A model generated the notes under the pieces. The model was not told the origin of the DNA. It saw nothing but the letters and a program-made list of their open reading frames with translations, and made no database searches. Shown piece by piece: positions 22,838-32,152 of a stretch of 64,000 nucleotides of DNA. The DNA is taken from positions 176,880-240,879 of the forward strand of contig JAXLTD010000007.1 in assembly GCA_046330225.1 (NCBI GenBank), written 5' to 3'. Each line of letters starts with the position of its first letter. Positions within the stretch are counted from its first letter, which is position 1. Both the position numbers and the translations under genes were made by a program. Origin of the DNA: CANJIV01 sp046330225. GTDB taxonomy: Bacteria > Actinomycetota > Thermoleophilia > Solirubrobacterales > Solirubrobacteraceae.

Positions 22838-25279
22838 TCAGGAGCGCGGGCCGTGCCCGAAGAACGAGATCACCTGCTGGATCCCGCTCGGGCGGTTCGT
22901 GTACCGCATGGTGATGAGCGGCAGCGGCCGGAACTGGATCTGCTCCGGGACGGCGCTCTCGCGCCACGCGGCCGGGTTGGCGCCCTGCGCGGCCTGGAGC
23001 TTGTCGCCCGCCGCGTCGATCGCCTTCCACAGCGCCTGGCTGCAGGCGTTCACGTTGCCGTTTCCGCAGTAGCGGACGTTGAACTTCTGCTTCACGGACT
23101 GGCCGAGCAGCGTCCGGAAGTCCTTGTTCATGTACTGGTGCCAGCCGCTGTACTGGCCGCCGGGCGGCGTGTCGAAGCGCGACTGCAGCGTCGTGAGCTG
23201 GTCGCACAGCGCCGTGCCGAGGCGCCCGCACATCGCGGCGTTGGCCAGCCCGGTCCAGGCGGCATCCATGATCGCGGCGCCGGGGGCGTCGATCTTGCCG
23301 TCGTTGTTGAGGTCCAGGCGGCTGGAGCCCTGGTTGTGCCAGTTGCGCAGCTGGATGCGCATCTGGTTGTCGCGGCCGCTCGGGGCCGAGGTCTGCTTGA
23401 GCATCTGCTCGAGCACCGGCTCGAACACGACCGACCGCACGTCCTGGGTCGCCGCGGCGTTCATGGCTCCGGTGACGGTCGCCAGCGTGTGGCGGCTGCG
23501 GCGGGCGAGCTCGGTGTTGAGCATCTGGACGCGCTGGACCGAGCCCTCGTTGCCGAAGCGGTCATCGCCGGCCGGGAAGCCGGGGACCGGCTTGTTGTTC
23601 CAGTTGACGATCAGGCCGTTGCTGGGGTTCGAGCCCTGCGGGTGCGCCGAGGGCTTGGCGAAGCCGCGCCACTCGAAGCCGCCGCGGCCGTCGGTCAGCA
23701 GGTCGCCGTCGACGCCGGGCGCCCGGATCGGCAGCGCGCCGCTCGTGTAGACGCCGGTGTTCTTGTCGTCCGCGTAGAACGAGTTGAACGTCTGCGGCGT
23801 CAGCGCGGCGGCGTTGAAGAACTGCTTGACGTTGTGGACGCGGCCGAACGTCATCTGCTGGAAGAACAGCTGGTCGACGGTGTCCTTGCCGTAGCTGGAC
23901 CGCTTGCGCGACAGCGCGACGGTCTTGCCCGACGTGGTCTTGGCGTAGCCGATGACCGAGCCGTGGACCGTGGTCTTGAAGGTGACCTCGGTGGTCTTGC
24001 CGCCCTGGGTCAGGGCGCCGGCGTCGACCGTGCCCATCGAGCGGCACGTGCCCTTGTAGAGGTACTTGGTCTTCGAGCCGCCGCAGAGCGTCTCGGCGTA
24101 GGTGTCGATGATGTCGGCGCCGGCGGAGGTCAGCGTCCACGCGTAGTCCTGGCCGCGCCCGATGAGCATGTAGCCGGGGAACGGCGCCGACGTGGCGCCG
24201 CGGACGTCGATGTTGGGCCCGTGCAGGCCGATCTCGAGCGTCAGGCCGGGGAAGAAGTAGCCGATCTGCGGGCCGCCGACGAACAGCGGGTGCCCGGTCG
24301 AGGTGCGGTTGCCCGACACCAGGAGGACGTTGGAGGCCTTCTGGCGGCTGGCCTTCTGGGCCTTGATCGCCGAGGCCGCCGACGTGTCGAGGCTGCCGTT
24401 GCGGATGATGACGTTGCCCGTGCGCTGCTTGGGCAGCGGCGAGTAGTTGAACGACTTGCCGGTCAGGGTCGTCGTCGTGTCCTTGTCGTTGCGCGCGCGC
24501 AGGTCGGTCCACACCTTGTTGCCGGTGCTCGAGCCGAAGCGCGCCTGCAGGCCCTGGAAGAACTGGGTGTTGGCCGGCTCGTTGCCGCCGCCCTCGCCGA
24601 GGAACTGGCCCTTGATCGCGTTGAGCGAGTAGATGTCGTTGCGGGTGAACTTCGGCGTCGACGGCTGGTTCTTGGCGAACCAGGCGTTGATGCCCTGGAG
24701 GTAGACGTCGATGTCATTCAGCAGCTGGCGGCCCTTGCTGCCGTTCGCGAGGATCGCCTGGGTCTGCTTGGCGACGATCGCGTTCGTCTGGGCGCTGGGC
24801 TTGAAGTTCGCCAGGTTCGTGATGAGCCCGATGGCGGAGATGCCGGGGGCGTCGATCGCGGCGAGCAGGCCGTTGTAGCGGGCCTGGAGGAGCAGGAGGG
24901 TCTGGTCGTTGGCGATGACCCAGCCGGCGCCCCAGGTGACGTCGGCGTCGGTCTTGCCGTAGACGTGGGGCACGCCGAAGTTGTCGCGCTTGATCGTGAC
25001 GCCCGGGCGCTCGGGGATCGTCTCGGTGGAGTCGACGACTGCGGGAGCGAGCGCCTCGGACTTGAAGTACTTCGTCAGGTCGGTCGGCGAGACGTTGCGG
25101 AAGAGCGGCGTGAGGCCGTTGTACATCTCGGCCTCGCTCTTCGCGCCCGGAGCGCTCGGCGTCTGCTTGGTCCCCGCCGGGATGATGTTGAGCGCCGTGC
25201 TCGCGTAGTCCTTGGCGGCAGCCGGCACCGCGGCGATGAGCATGACGGCCCCGACGGCCAGCGACAGACGAATCCTCAC
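22838..25279 (-). CDS. secreted penicillin acylase family protein, paralog 1
   Basis: An 813-residue Ntn-hydrolase precursor. It starts with a signal peptide (RIRLSLAVGAVMLIAAVPAA) after a GAGGAGG ribosome binding site. Family segments: VTIKRDNFGVPHVYGKTDAD, GAGWVIANDQTLLLLQARYN, and the beta-chain start KASNVLLVSGNRT, placing the catalytic Ser at S316 with Asn next to it. The preceding residue is Ala315, where penicillin acylases usually have Gly at the autocleavage site. The C-terminus RPSGIQQVISFFGHG is shared with the paralog at 28-30 kb. Substrates may be N-acyl homoserine lactones or N-acyl amino acids, which is inference. Confidence 0.9.
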   Translation of the reverse strand: MRIRLSLAVGAVMLIAAVPAAAKDYASTALNIIPAGTKQTPSAPGAKSEAEMYNGLTPLFRNVSPTDLTKYFKSEALAPAVVDSTETIPERPGVTIKRDNFGVPHVYGKTDADVTWGAGWVIANDQTLLLLQARYNGLLAAIDAPGISAIGLITNLANFKPSAQTNAIVAKQTQAILANGSKGRQLLNDIDVYLQGINAWFAKNQPSTPKFTRNDIYSLNAIKGQFLGEGGGNEPANTQFFQGLQARFGSSTGNKVWTDLRARNDKDTTTTLTGKSFNYSPLPKQRTGNVIIRNGSLDTSAASAIKAQKASRQKASNVLLVSGNRTSTGHPLFVGGPQIGYFFPGLTLEIGLHGPNIDVRGATSAPFPGYMLIGRGQDYAWTLTSAGADIIDTYAETLCGGSKTKYLYKGTCRSMGTVDAGALTQGGKTTEVTFKTTVHGSVIGYAKTTSGKTVALSRKRSSYGKDTVDQLFFQQMTFGRVHNVKQFFNAAALTPQTFNSFYADDKNTGVYTSGALPIRAPGVDGDLLTDGRGGFEWRGFAKPSAHPQGSNPSNGLIVNWNNKPVPGFPAGDDRFGNEGSVQRVQMLNTELARRSRHTLATVTGAMNAAATQDVRSVVFEPVLEQMLKQTSAPSGRDNQMRIQLRNWHNQGSSRLDLNNDGKIDAPGAAIMDAAWTGLANAAMCGRLGTALCDQLTTLQSRFDTPPGGQYSGWHQYMNKDFRTLLGQSVKQKFNVRYCGNGNVNACSQALWKAIDAAGDKLQAAQGANPAAWRESAVPEQIQFRPLPLITMRYTNRPSGIQQVISFFGHGPRS

Positions 25280-25368
25280 AACGACCCTCCTCCTCGTTCC
25301 ATTCCCGGTCGCACCCTCCCCGCGGGCGCGGCCGACACGCTACCAGGGGCCGCTCGGCGCGGCGCCGC

Positions 25369-26778
25369 TCAGCCGTCCGCGGCCGCCCGCACCGCCGCGG
25401 CCAGGCGCCGGACCCCCTCCGGGATCGAGGCCTCGGCCATTCCGGCGTACCCCGCGATGACGGCATCCGTGTCGGGCCGGGGCTCGGCGTAGGCCCAGCC
25501 GAGCGGGTAGGCGCCGACCGACTCGCGGGCGGCCGCGCGCAGCAGCGGCCGCACCGGCACGGCCTGCGGGAGCCGCACGACGGCGTGCAGCCCGGCGGCG
25601 GCACCCTCCATCCGCGCGCCCGGGAGGTGAGCGGCGATCGCGGCGGCCAGCGCGGCGCGGCGGGCGCGGTAGGCGCGGCGGGCCGCGCGCAGGTGGCGGT
25701 CGAGCCGGCCCTCGGCGATGAACCGGGCCAGGGCGAGCTGGTCGAGCGCCGGGGAGCTCGAGTCGGCGAAGCGCTTGGCCTCGGCCACCGGCTCCACCAG
25801 CCACGCCGGGAGCACGAGCCAGCCGATCCGCAGCGCCGGCGCGAGGATCTTCGAGGCCGAGCCGAGGTAGGCGACGCGGTCGGGCGCCAGGCCCTGCACC
25901 GCGCCGAGCGGGGTGCGGTCGTAGCGGTACTCGGCGTCGTAGTCGTCCTCGATCACCAGGCCCCCGGCTCCGGCCCACTCGGCCAGCTCGGCCCGGCGCC
26001 GCGGCGAGAGCACGGCGCCGGTCGGGAACTGGTGGGCCGGCGTCACGAGCGCCGCCGCCGCGTCGGCGGCCCGCAGGTCCGCCGTGCGCAGCCCCTCGGC
26101 GTCGACCGGGACGGGGACGACCTCGGCCCCGGCGTGGGCGAGCACGAGGCGGTGCTCGGGCAGGTAGGGATCCTCGACGGCGATCCGGGCCGGGCCGAGC
26201 GCGGTGGCGAGCAGGGCCAGGCCCTGCACGGCGCCCGCGGTCACCACGATCCGGTCCGGGTCCGCCTCGACGCCCCGGGCGCGGCGCAGGTACCCGGCCA
26301 GGGCGGCCCGCAGCTCGGGCTGGCCGCGCGGGTCGCCGTAGGAGAGGGCACGGTCCGGCGCCGCGGCGAGCGCGGCACGCAGGCAGCGCAGCCAGGCCGC
26401 CCGCGGGAACCCCGAGAGGTCCGGCGCGCCCGGGAAGAAGTCGTAGGCCCGCTCCGGGGCGATCGGGCGCTCGGCCGGCGGCGGCACGGGCGGCGTGGCG
26501 TCGCCGCGCACGTAGGTCCCGGCGCCGGTGCGCGCCTCGAGGTAGCCCTCCGCGGCGAGCTGGGCGTAGGCCTCGACGACCAGGCGGCGCGAGACGCCGA
26601 GGTCCCGGGCCAGGACCCGCGAGGCGGGCAGGCGTGCGCCGGGGGCGAGACGGCCAGCGCGGACGGCGCGGCGCAGCCCGTCCTCCACCTGCCCGCGCAG
26701 GCGGCCCGCGTCGGGGCGGAGCTCGACGAGGAGCTCGGGGCCCGGGCTGGCGGGAGCGGTCCCAGGATTGGTACCCAC
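25369..26778 (-). CDS. MocR/PdxR-type regulator
   Basis: A 469-residue fusion of a GntR winged helix (residues 25-92: LPASRVLARDLGVSRRLVVE, GYLEARTGAGTYV) and a PLP aminotransferase-like domain (SYGDPRGQPELR, VIEDDYDAEYRYD, GSASKILAPALRIGW with K310). The start is GTG at 26778. It is divergent from a membrane protein and epimerase pair and followed by penicillin acylase 1. Repeats of TTGGT(A/G)CC in the divergent region are candidate binding sites. PdxR members regulate pyridoxal phosphate synthesis, but no pdx gene is near, so the effector is unknown. Confidence 0.9.
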   Translation of the reverse strand: MGTNPGTAPASPGPELLVELRPDAGRLRGQVEDGLRRAVRAGRLAPGARLPASRVLARDLGVSRRLVVEAYAQLAAEGYLEARTGAGTYVRGDATPPVPPPAERPIAPERAYDFFPGAPDLSGFPRAAWLRCLRAALAAAPDRALSYGDPRGQPELRAALAGYLRRARGVEADPDRIVVTAGAVQGLALLATALGPARIAVEDPYLPEHRLVLAHAGAEVVPVPVDAEGLRTADLRAADAAAALVTPAHQFPTGAVLSPRRRAELAEWAGAGGLVIEDDYDAEYRYDRTPLGAVQGLAPDRVAYLGSASKILAPALRIGWLVLPAWLVEPVAEAKRFADSSSPALDQLALARFIAEGRLDRHLRAARRAYRARRAALAAAIAAHLPGARMEGAAAGLHAVVRLPQAVPVRPLLRAAARESVGAYPLGWAYAEPRPDTDAVIAGYAGMAEASIPEGVRRLAAAVRAAADG

Positions 26779-26813
26779 TATTGCCTCAGCATTGGGCCTT
26801 CTTTGGTGCCACT
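26768..26813. promoter_or_regulatory. direct repeats in divergent region, candidate MocR binding sites
   Basis: TTGGTACCCACT (26768-26779) and TTGGTGCCACT (26803-26813) are near-identical direct repeats, with a weaker ATTGGGCC at 26791-26798 between them. The first overlaps the regulator's start codon and the last lies just before the TACCGT box of the forward gene. MocR proteins often bind direct repeats, so both promoters could be controlled. Confidence 0.45.
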
Positions 26814-26834
26814 CACGCGGCTACCGTAGCGGGC

Positions 26835-27272
26835 ATGACCCGCCTCGTCACCCCCGGCCTCTGGCTGTTTGCCGGACTCAACCTCGCCCTCGCCGTGTGG
26901 ATGGCCGCCGATCCGCGTTCCTTCTACGACACGATCGCGGACTTCGGCCCCTACAACCCCCACGACCTGCGCGACGTCGCCACCTGGCAGGCGGCGGCCG
27001 GCCTCGCCCTCGCCGGCGCGGCCCGCTGGCCGGCCTGGCGCGTGCCGGTGCTCGCGTTCGTCGCCGTCCAGTCCGGCCTGCACACCGTCAACCACCTCGC
27101 CGACGTCGGCGCGGCCGCCACCACCGCGATGGGCGTCTTCGACGTCGCCTCGCTCGCGCTCGCCACCGCCGCGCTGTGCGCGCTGCTGGCGGCCAGCGCC
27201 GGCACCGCGGCCGGGCCGCGCCGCACCGCGCTGCGCCCCCGGCCAGGCCGGGCTGCGGAGGTGGGACGATGA
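26835..27272 (+). CDS. four-helix integral membrane protein
   Basis: A 145-residue hydrophobic protein with about four transmembrane segments (VTPGLWLFAGLNLALAVWM, TWQAAAGLALAGAARW, VPVLAFVAVQSGLHTVNHL, VASLALATAALCALLAA) and a short basic C-terminal tail. The layout is like small DoxX-type or DUF-class membrane proteins, but I cannot name the family. A TACCGT box ends 7 nt before the ATG, so the transcript is likely leaderless. The stop overlaps the start of the following epimerase by 4 nt. Confidence 0.78.
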   Translation: MTRLVTPGLWLFAGLNLALAVWMAADPRSFYDTIADFGPYNPHDLRDVATWQAAAGLALAGAARWPAWRVPVLAFVAVQSGLHTVNHLADVGAAATTAMGVFDVASLALATAALCALLAASAGTAAGPRRTALRPRPGRAAEVGR

Positions 27273-28243
27273 AGGTCTTCCTCGCCGGCGCGACCGGCGC
27301 GATCGGCCGCCCGCTCGTCGCCCGCCTGCTCGACGCCGGCCACGAGGTGGTCGGCACCACCCGCTCCGCCGCGTCCGCCGCGGCGCTGCGCGAGCGCGGC
27401 GCGCAGGCCGTCGTGCTCGACGCGTTCGACGCGCAGGCCGTGCGCGCCGCCGTGCTGGCCGCCGAGCCCGAGGTCCTGATCCACCAGCTCACGGCATTGC
27501 CGGCGGCGATCGACCCGCGCCACTACGCCCAGGCCCTCGAGGCGACCAGCCGGCTCCGGGCCGAGACGCCGCCGGCGTTTCTCGCGGCGGCCCGGGAGGC
27601 GGGCACCCGCCGGGCGATCTTCCAGTCCGTGTCGTTCCTCGTCGGCCCCGAGGGGCCGCCGGTGGTCGACGAGTCTGCGCCGCCGTTCGCCGACCCGCCC
27701 AGGCAGATGCGCGGGGCGGCGGAGGCGACCCAGGCGATGGAGCGCATGGCGCTCGCGGCCGGCACGCCGGAGGGCGTGGTGCTGCGCTACGGGTTCTTCT
27801 ACGGCCCGGGCACCGCGATCGCGCCCGACGGCACGATCGTCGGCGAGGTGCGCCGGCGCCGGTTCCCGGTCATCGGCGCCGGCACGGGCACGTGGTCGTT
27901 CGTCCACGTCGACGACGCCGCCGCCGCGACCGTGCTCGCACTCGACCGCGGCGCGCCGGGGATCTGCAACGTCACCGACGACGACCCGGCGCCGGTGCGC
28001 GAGTGGCTGCCGGCTCTGGCCGCCGCCGCGGGCGCGCCGCCCCCGCGGCACGTCCCGGCCTGGGTCGGGCGGCTGGCCGCCGGCCCGCACACCGTCCACA
28101 CCGCGGTGGCGATGCGCGGCAACGACAACGCCAAGGCCCGCCGCGAGCTCGGGTTCGAGCCAGCCTGGCCGACCTGGCGCGACGGGTTCCCGGCGCTGTT
28201 CGGCGCCGCCGCCGCGGCGCCCGCCCTCAGCGGTGCCCGCTGA
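27269..28243 (+). CDS. NAD-dependent epimerase/dehydratase family protein
   Basis: A 324-residue extended short-chain dehydrogenase-like protein. The Rossmann start is MKVFLAGATGAIGRPLVARL (TGxxGxxG form). Later segments QSVSFLVGPEG, GVVLRYGFFYGPGTA and WSFVHVDDAAAATVLAL match the epimerase fold; the canonical YxxxK is not evident, since the segment near Ser136 continues into a proline-rich stretch. It could be an atypical SDR acting on an isoprenoid or sugar nucleotide. It is coupled to the membrane protein before it. Its last 17 nt overlap the convergent acylase gene. Confidence 0.86.
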   Translation: MKVFLAGATGAIGRPLVARLLDAGHEVVGTTRSAASAAALRERGAQAVVLDAFDAQAVRAAVLAAEPEVLIHQLTALPAAIDPRHYAQALEATSRLRAETPPAFLAAAREAGTRRAIFQSVSFLVGPEGPPVVDESAPPFADPPRQMRGAAEATQAMERMALAAGTPEGVVLRYGFFYGPGTAIAPDGTIVGEVRRRRFPVIGAGTGTWSFVHVDDAAAATVLALDRGAPGICNVTDDDPAPVREWLPALAAAAGAPPPRHVPAWVGRLAAGPHTVHTAVAMRGNDNAKARRELGFEPAWPTWRDGFPALFGAAAAAPALSGAR

Positions 28244-30704
28244 AGGAGATCACCTGCTGGATCCCGCTGGGGCGGTTGGTCCAGCGCATCGTGATGAGCT
28301 TGAGCGGCGAGAACTCGATCGCCTCCGAGGCGGCGCTGGCCCGCCACGCCGCCGGGTCCGGGCCCTGCTTCGCGGCCAGGGCCGCCCCGGCCTGGTCCAG
28401 CGCGCGCCACAGATCCGTGCGGCAGCGGGCGAGTGAGCCGCGCCCGCAGTAGCGCAGGGCGTAGGGCCCGCGCACGCGGCGGCCGGCCAGGCGGCGCAGG
28501 TCCTTGTCGAGGTAGCCCTGCCACCCCGAGAAGTACCCGCCGGGCGCCGGGTCGGTGGGCGAGATCAGCGTCCCGAGCTGCCGGACCAGCTTCGCGCCGA
28601 GCACGGGCTGCAGCGCGGCGGCGCCGAGGCGCGGGAAGGCGACGTCCATGATCGCCGCGCCCGGATCGTCGACCGTGCCGTCGCCGTTGCGGTCCAGGCG
28701 GCTGCCGCCGGCGGACCGCCAGCGGTCCAGCAGCGTCGCCAGCTGCTCGGCCCGCGCGCTGGGCCCGGTGCCGGGCTTGAGGATCGCGCGGATCGTCGGC
28801 CAGGCCCGCACGACGTAGAGGTCTTCGGTCGCGGCGGCGTTCATCGCGCCGGTGACCGTGGCCAGCGTGTGCCTGGACGTCCGGGCCAGCTCGCCGGTCA
28901 GGAGGTCCTTGCGCTGGATCGAGCCGTAGGTCCACTCGTCGTCGGCGGAGGAGAACCCCAGCGCCGGCTTGCCGTTCCAGTTGACCAGCAGGCCCGAGGG
29001 CGGGTTGATCGACTGCGGGTGGCCCGTGGGCGGCAGGAACCCGCGCCACTCGTACTGCCCCGTGCCCTTCGTGGGCAGCCCGATGTCCACGCCGGGGGCG
29101 CGCTGGGGCAGCAGCCCCGCCGAGTAGGTGGCGATGTCGCGGTGGTCGGCGTAGATCGCGTTGAACGTGAACGGCGACTTCGCAAAGGCGCCGATGAAGT
29201 CCTTGGGCGAGCGCACCCGGTTGGCGGACATCGCCTCGAACGGGAGCAGGAAGGCGGCGTCGCGGCCGCGGGAGGCGCGGTCGCGCGTGAGCGCGACCAG
29301 GCGGCCGCCGGCCCGGCCGTACCCGACGACCGGCCCGTGGACGGTCTCGTAGAACCGGACGCGCTGGTCGGGCGCGCTGCCGGCACCCTTGAGCACGCCG
29401 GCGTCGAAGCGCGTCATCGCGCGGCAGCGGCCCTTGTACAGGTAGCGGCGCTTGGAGCCGCCGCACAGCGTCTCGGCGAACGTGTCGATCAGGTCGTTGC
29501 CGGCCGAGGTCAGGCTCCAGGCGGCGTCCTGGTTGCGGCCGATGAGGATGTAGCCGGGCAGGCCCGGCGCGCTGGCGCCGCGGGCGTCGATCCCGCCGCC
29601 GTGCAGGTCGAGCTCGTAGGTCAGGCCGGGGAAGTTGTAGCCGATCTGCGGGCCGGCGACGAAGAGCGGCCGGCCGGTGGCCGAGCGGCTGCGGCCGACC
29701 ACGAGGAAGTTGCTGGCGTGCCGGCGCGACGAGGCCGCGGCGACCGCCGAGACCTTCGCCGGCACCTCCTCCTGGAAGGAGCCGTTGTCGAGCACGACGT
29801 TGCCGGGATGCCCGGCCGGCGCCGCGCCGTAGGGGAAGCGGCCCGGCGAGGTGACGACCGCCTCGGGGTCCTGGCGCTCGCGCAGGTCGTCGAAGGCCTG
29901 CGTGCCGGCGCGGGCGCCGAGGCGGCGCTGCAGCCCGTTCAGGAACTCCGAGCGGCGCGCCTCGTCGCCGCCGCCCCGGCCGAAGATGTCGCCGATCAGG
30001 GCCATCACCGAGTAGATGTCGACGCGGGTGAACGGCTGGGAGAGCGTGTAGCCGTGGTCGCGGTAGCTCTGGTTGATGCCGGCGGTGTAGGCGTCGATGT
30101 CGGCGAGGATCTGGCGGCCGGCGGCGCCAGCGCCCTGGAGCACCTTGGTCTGCTGGGCGATCCGCCGGTCGGTCGCCGCCGACGGGACGAACTGGCGCAG
30201 GCCGACCACGAGGCCGAACCCGTCGAGGTTGGGGACGTCGACCGCCTCGACGCGGGCGTTGAAGCGCCCCTGGTCCAGGAGGAGGTGGCGGTCCTCGGCG
30301 AACAGCCAGCCGGTGGCGAAGGCGATGTCGGCGCGGGTGCTCGCGGTGACGTGCGGGACGTTGAAGCGGTCGCGCACGACGGTGATCCCCGGCTTGCCCG
30401 GGATCGGCTCGACCGTCGTCGGGCCCTGCCCGTCGGTGCCGAAGCGGGCCGGCTTGAAGTACGTGGTGAGGTCGGACGGCGTGACGTTGCGGAAGAGCGG
30501 CGTGAGGCCGTCGTACATCTTGGCCTGGACGTCCGCGCCTGGGCCGGGCAGCTCGTACTGGCCGGCGGGAATGATGTTGAGCGCGTCGGGCGCGTAGTCG
30601 GTCGCGGCGGCGGCCGCGGGCGCGGTGGCGGCGAGCAGCCCTGCCGCCAGGCCGACGGCGCGCCGGACCCGGCGCGCCAGGACGTCACTCACGCTGCACT
30701 GCAT
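28227..30704 (-). CDS. secreted penicillin acylase family protein, paralog 2
   Basis: An 825-residue Ntn-hydrolase precursor, start ATG after GGAGGT. Signal peptide: RRAVGLAAGLLAATAPAAAA. It aligns throughout with paralog 1: ALNIIPAGQYELPGPG, MYDGLTPLFRNVTPSDLTTY, beta-chain start RHASNFLVVGRSRSATG (S331, again preceded by Ala) and C-terminal RPSGIQQVISFSGHR. Cys in ETLCGGSKRRYLYKGRC is conserved in both and may form a disulfide. The two genes face the same way and flank a MocR regulator, a membrane protein and an epimerase. Role in signal-molecule or antibiotic hydrolysis is inferred. Confidence 0.9.
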   Translation of the reverse strand: MQCSVSDVLARRVRRAVGLAAGLLAATAPAAAAATDYAPDALNIIPAGQYELPGPGADVQAKMYDGLTPLFRNVTPSDLTTYFKPARFGTDGQGPTTVEPIPGKPGITVVRDRFNVPHVTASTRADIAFATGWLFAEDRHLLLDQGRFNARVEAVDVPNLDGFGLVVGLRQFVPSAATDRRIAQQTKVLQGAGAAGRQILADIDAYTAGINQSYRDHGYTLSQPFTRVDIYSVMALIGDIFGRGGGDEARRSEFLNGLQRRLGARAGTQAFDDLRERQDPEAVVTSPGRFPYGAAPAGHPGNVVLDNGSFQEEVPAKVSAVAAASSRRHASNFLVVGRSRSATGRPLFVAGPQIGYNFPGLTYELDLHGGGIDARGASAPGLPGYILIGRNQDAAWSLTSAGNDLIDTFAETLCGGSKRRYLYKGRCRAMTRFDAGVLKGAGSAPDQRVRFYETVHGPVVGYGRAGGRLVALTRDRASRGRDAAFLLPFEAMSANRVRSPKDFIGAFAKSPFTFNAIYADHRDIATYSAGLLPQRAPGVDIGLPTKGTGQYEWRGFLPPTGHPQSINPPSGLLVNWNGKPALGFSSADDEWTYGSIQRKDLLTGELARTSRHTLATVTGAMNAAATEDLYVVRAWPTIRAILKPGTGPSARAEQLATLLDRWRSAGGSRLDRNGDGTVDDPGAAIMDVAFPRLGAAALQPVLGAKLVRQLGTLISPTDPAPGGYFSGWQGYLDKDLRRLAGRRVRGPYALRYCGRGSLARCRTDLWRALDQAGAALAAKQGPDPAAWRASAASEAIEFSPLKLITMRWTNRPSGIQQVISFSGHR

Positions 30705-30812
30705 CGCTGCACCTCCGCTCGCTCCTCATGGACCCAACTTCGATGTTCACCCTAACCGGAGCGCGGAGCCGCGCGACGAATCGCGGCGGCGCCCGGCCTC
30801 AGCCGCAGGAGG

Positions 30813-32123
30813 TCAGGGCCCCAGCAGGGCGAGCGGAACGACCGCGACGCCGTCCGCCCGGCGGTAGGCGTGCTGCCCGGTGTTGACGACGACCAGATCG
30901 AGCACGTCGTCGCCCAGCTCGCCGGCGAGCCAGTGCAGCTGCTTGACGTCGCGGTCCTGCACCGCGGCCGTGAACTTGACCTCGACGGCGAGGACTCGTC
31001 CACCGCCGGACTCGACGATGAGGTCGACTTCGTGCTCGCCGCGCTGGGTGCGCAGATGCCGCACGCGAGCATGCGCGGCCTGTGCGTAGACGCGCAACGA
31101 CAGCGTGACCAACGACTCGAACAGCGCGCCGAGGAGCGGTCCGTCGCGTACGACCTCGCCTTCGCCGCGCAAGAGCGCGTCGACGCCCACGCCGAGCAGC
31201 CGGGCGGCGATCGCGGGATCGGCGAGGTGGTGCTTGGGCGCCTGGCCGAGTTCGGCGAGGTGGCTGCGGCTGGGCAGCCAGGCTGGCACGTCGTCCAGCA
31301 AGAACAGCCGGCTCAGGGCTTCGCGGTACCTGGCGGTCGCCTTGCGGTTCGGCTTCGTGCCTTCGCCCGGCGTGGCCGCGTCCCGCACCTTCTCCCAGCT
31401 CACCGTCGCGGCGCTCGCCGCCGCGTAGGCGGCCATCCATCGCCGCAGCGCGTCTTCGCTCCGCAGCGTGAGGCCCGTCTCATCCGGGATGTCGCGCTGC
31501 ACGACCCGAGTGATGTACCCGTCGAGCTCGACGTCGCGCGCCGCCGGGCTCAGGCCGCGAATGCCGGGCAGCCCCGAGCGCACGATCTCCTCCGTGTAGT
31601 CGCGGGCGGCCAGGTCACTCCGACCCGAGACTCCTGCGCGCCGCCCTTCGAGCAGTTCGGCGAGACTGACGCGCGGCTCTTCCAACTGGCGCTCCGAGAA
31701 CGCCAGCGGGCGCAGCCGCATCTGCGTGATGCGACCGGCGCCGCTGTGCATCGGCGGCGGGGAGGGCTGAGCTGATCCCGCCAGGAGGAAGCTGCCTCCG
31801 GGCGCGCCGTCGTCGACTGCGCGGCGCACCAGATCCCATGACTGCGGCAGGCGCTGCCACTCGTCGATGAGCACCGGCTTCGCGCCCCCGAGCAGCATTG
31901 CCGGGTCGGCCTGCGCGACGGTCAGCAGCGCCGCGTCATCGAGGCGGTAGACGGTGGCGGCGCGTTCGGAGGCCGTGCTGGTCTTGCCGACCCCCTTGGG
32001 CCCCTCGATGGCGATGGCCCGCAGTCCGTCAGCGACGAACAGGTCGTCGAGAACGTTGTCGAGCACCCGCCGCCGGTAGTCCGTGCTGTCGCCCACGCTT
32101 CCAGGGTACCGGAACGTAGGCAT
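30813..32123 (-). CDS. AAA ATPase with DUF4143 domain
   Basis: A 436-residue ATPase. Walker A is IEGPKGVGKTSTAS, Walker B is PVLIDEWQRLP, and LLAGSAQ fits sensor 1. The C-terminal DUF4143 region ends with a nuclease-like core (EHEVDLIVESGGGRVLAVEV, then K). This family is frequent in archaeal and bacterial accessory DNA and its role is unknown. The ATG at 32123 has no ribosome binding site; a GTG at 32096, preceded by GGAAG and giving a start closer to relatives, is a good alternative. A PIN remnant lies just upstream on the opposite strand. Confidence 0.86.
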   Translation of the reverse strand: MPTFRYPGSVGDSTDYRRRVLDNVLDDLFVADGLRAIAIEGPKGVGKTSTASERAATVYRLDDAALLTVAQADPAMLLGGAKPVLIDEWQRLPQSWDLVRRAVDDGAPGGSFLLAGSAQPSPPPMHSGAGRITQMRLRPLAFSERQLEEPRVSLAELLEGRRAGVSGRSDLAARDYTEEIVRSGLPGIRGLSPAARDVELDGYITRVVQRDIPDETGLTLRSEDALRRWMAAYAAASAATVSWEKVRDAATPGEGTKPNRKATARYREALSRLFLLDDVPAWLPSRSHLAELGQAPKHHLADPAIAARLLGVGVDALLRGEGEVVRDGPLLGALFESLVTLSLRVYAQAAHARVRHLRTQRGEHEVDLIVESGGGRVLAVEVKFTAAVQDRDVKQLHWLAGELGDDVLDLVVVNTGQHAYRRADGVAVVPLALLGP

Positions 32124-32152
32124 CTAGGGTGCAAGAACGGGCGGGACCACGG

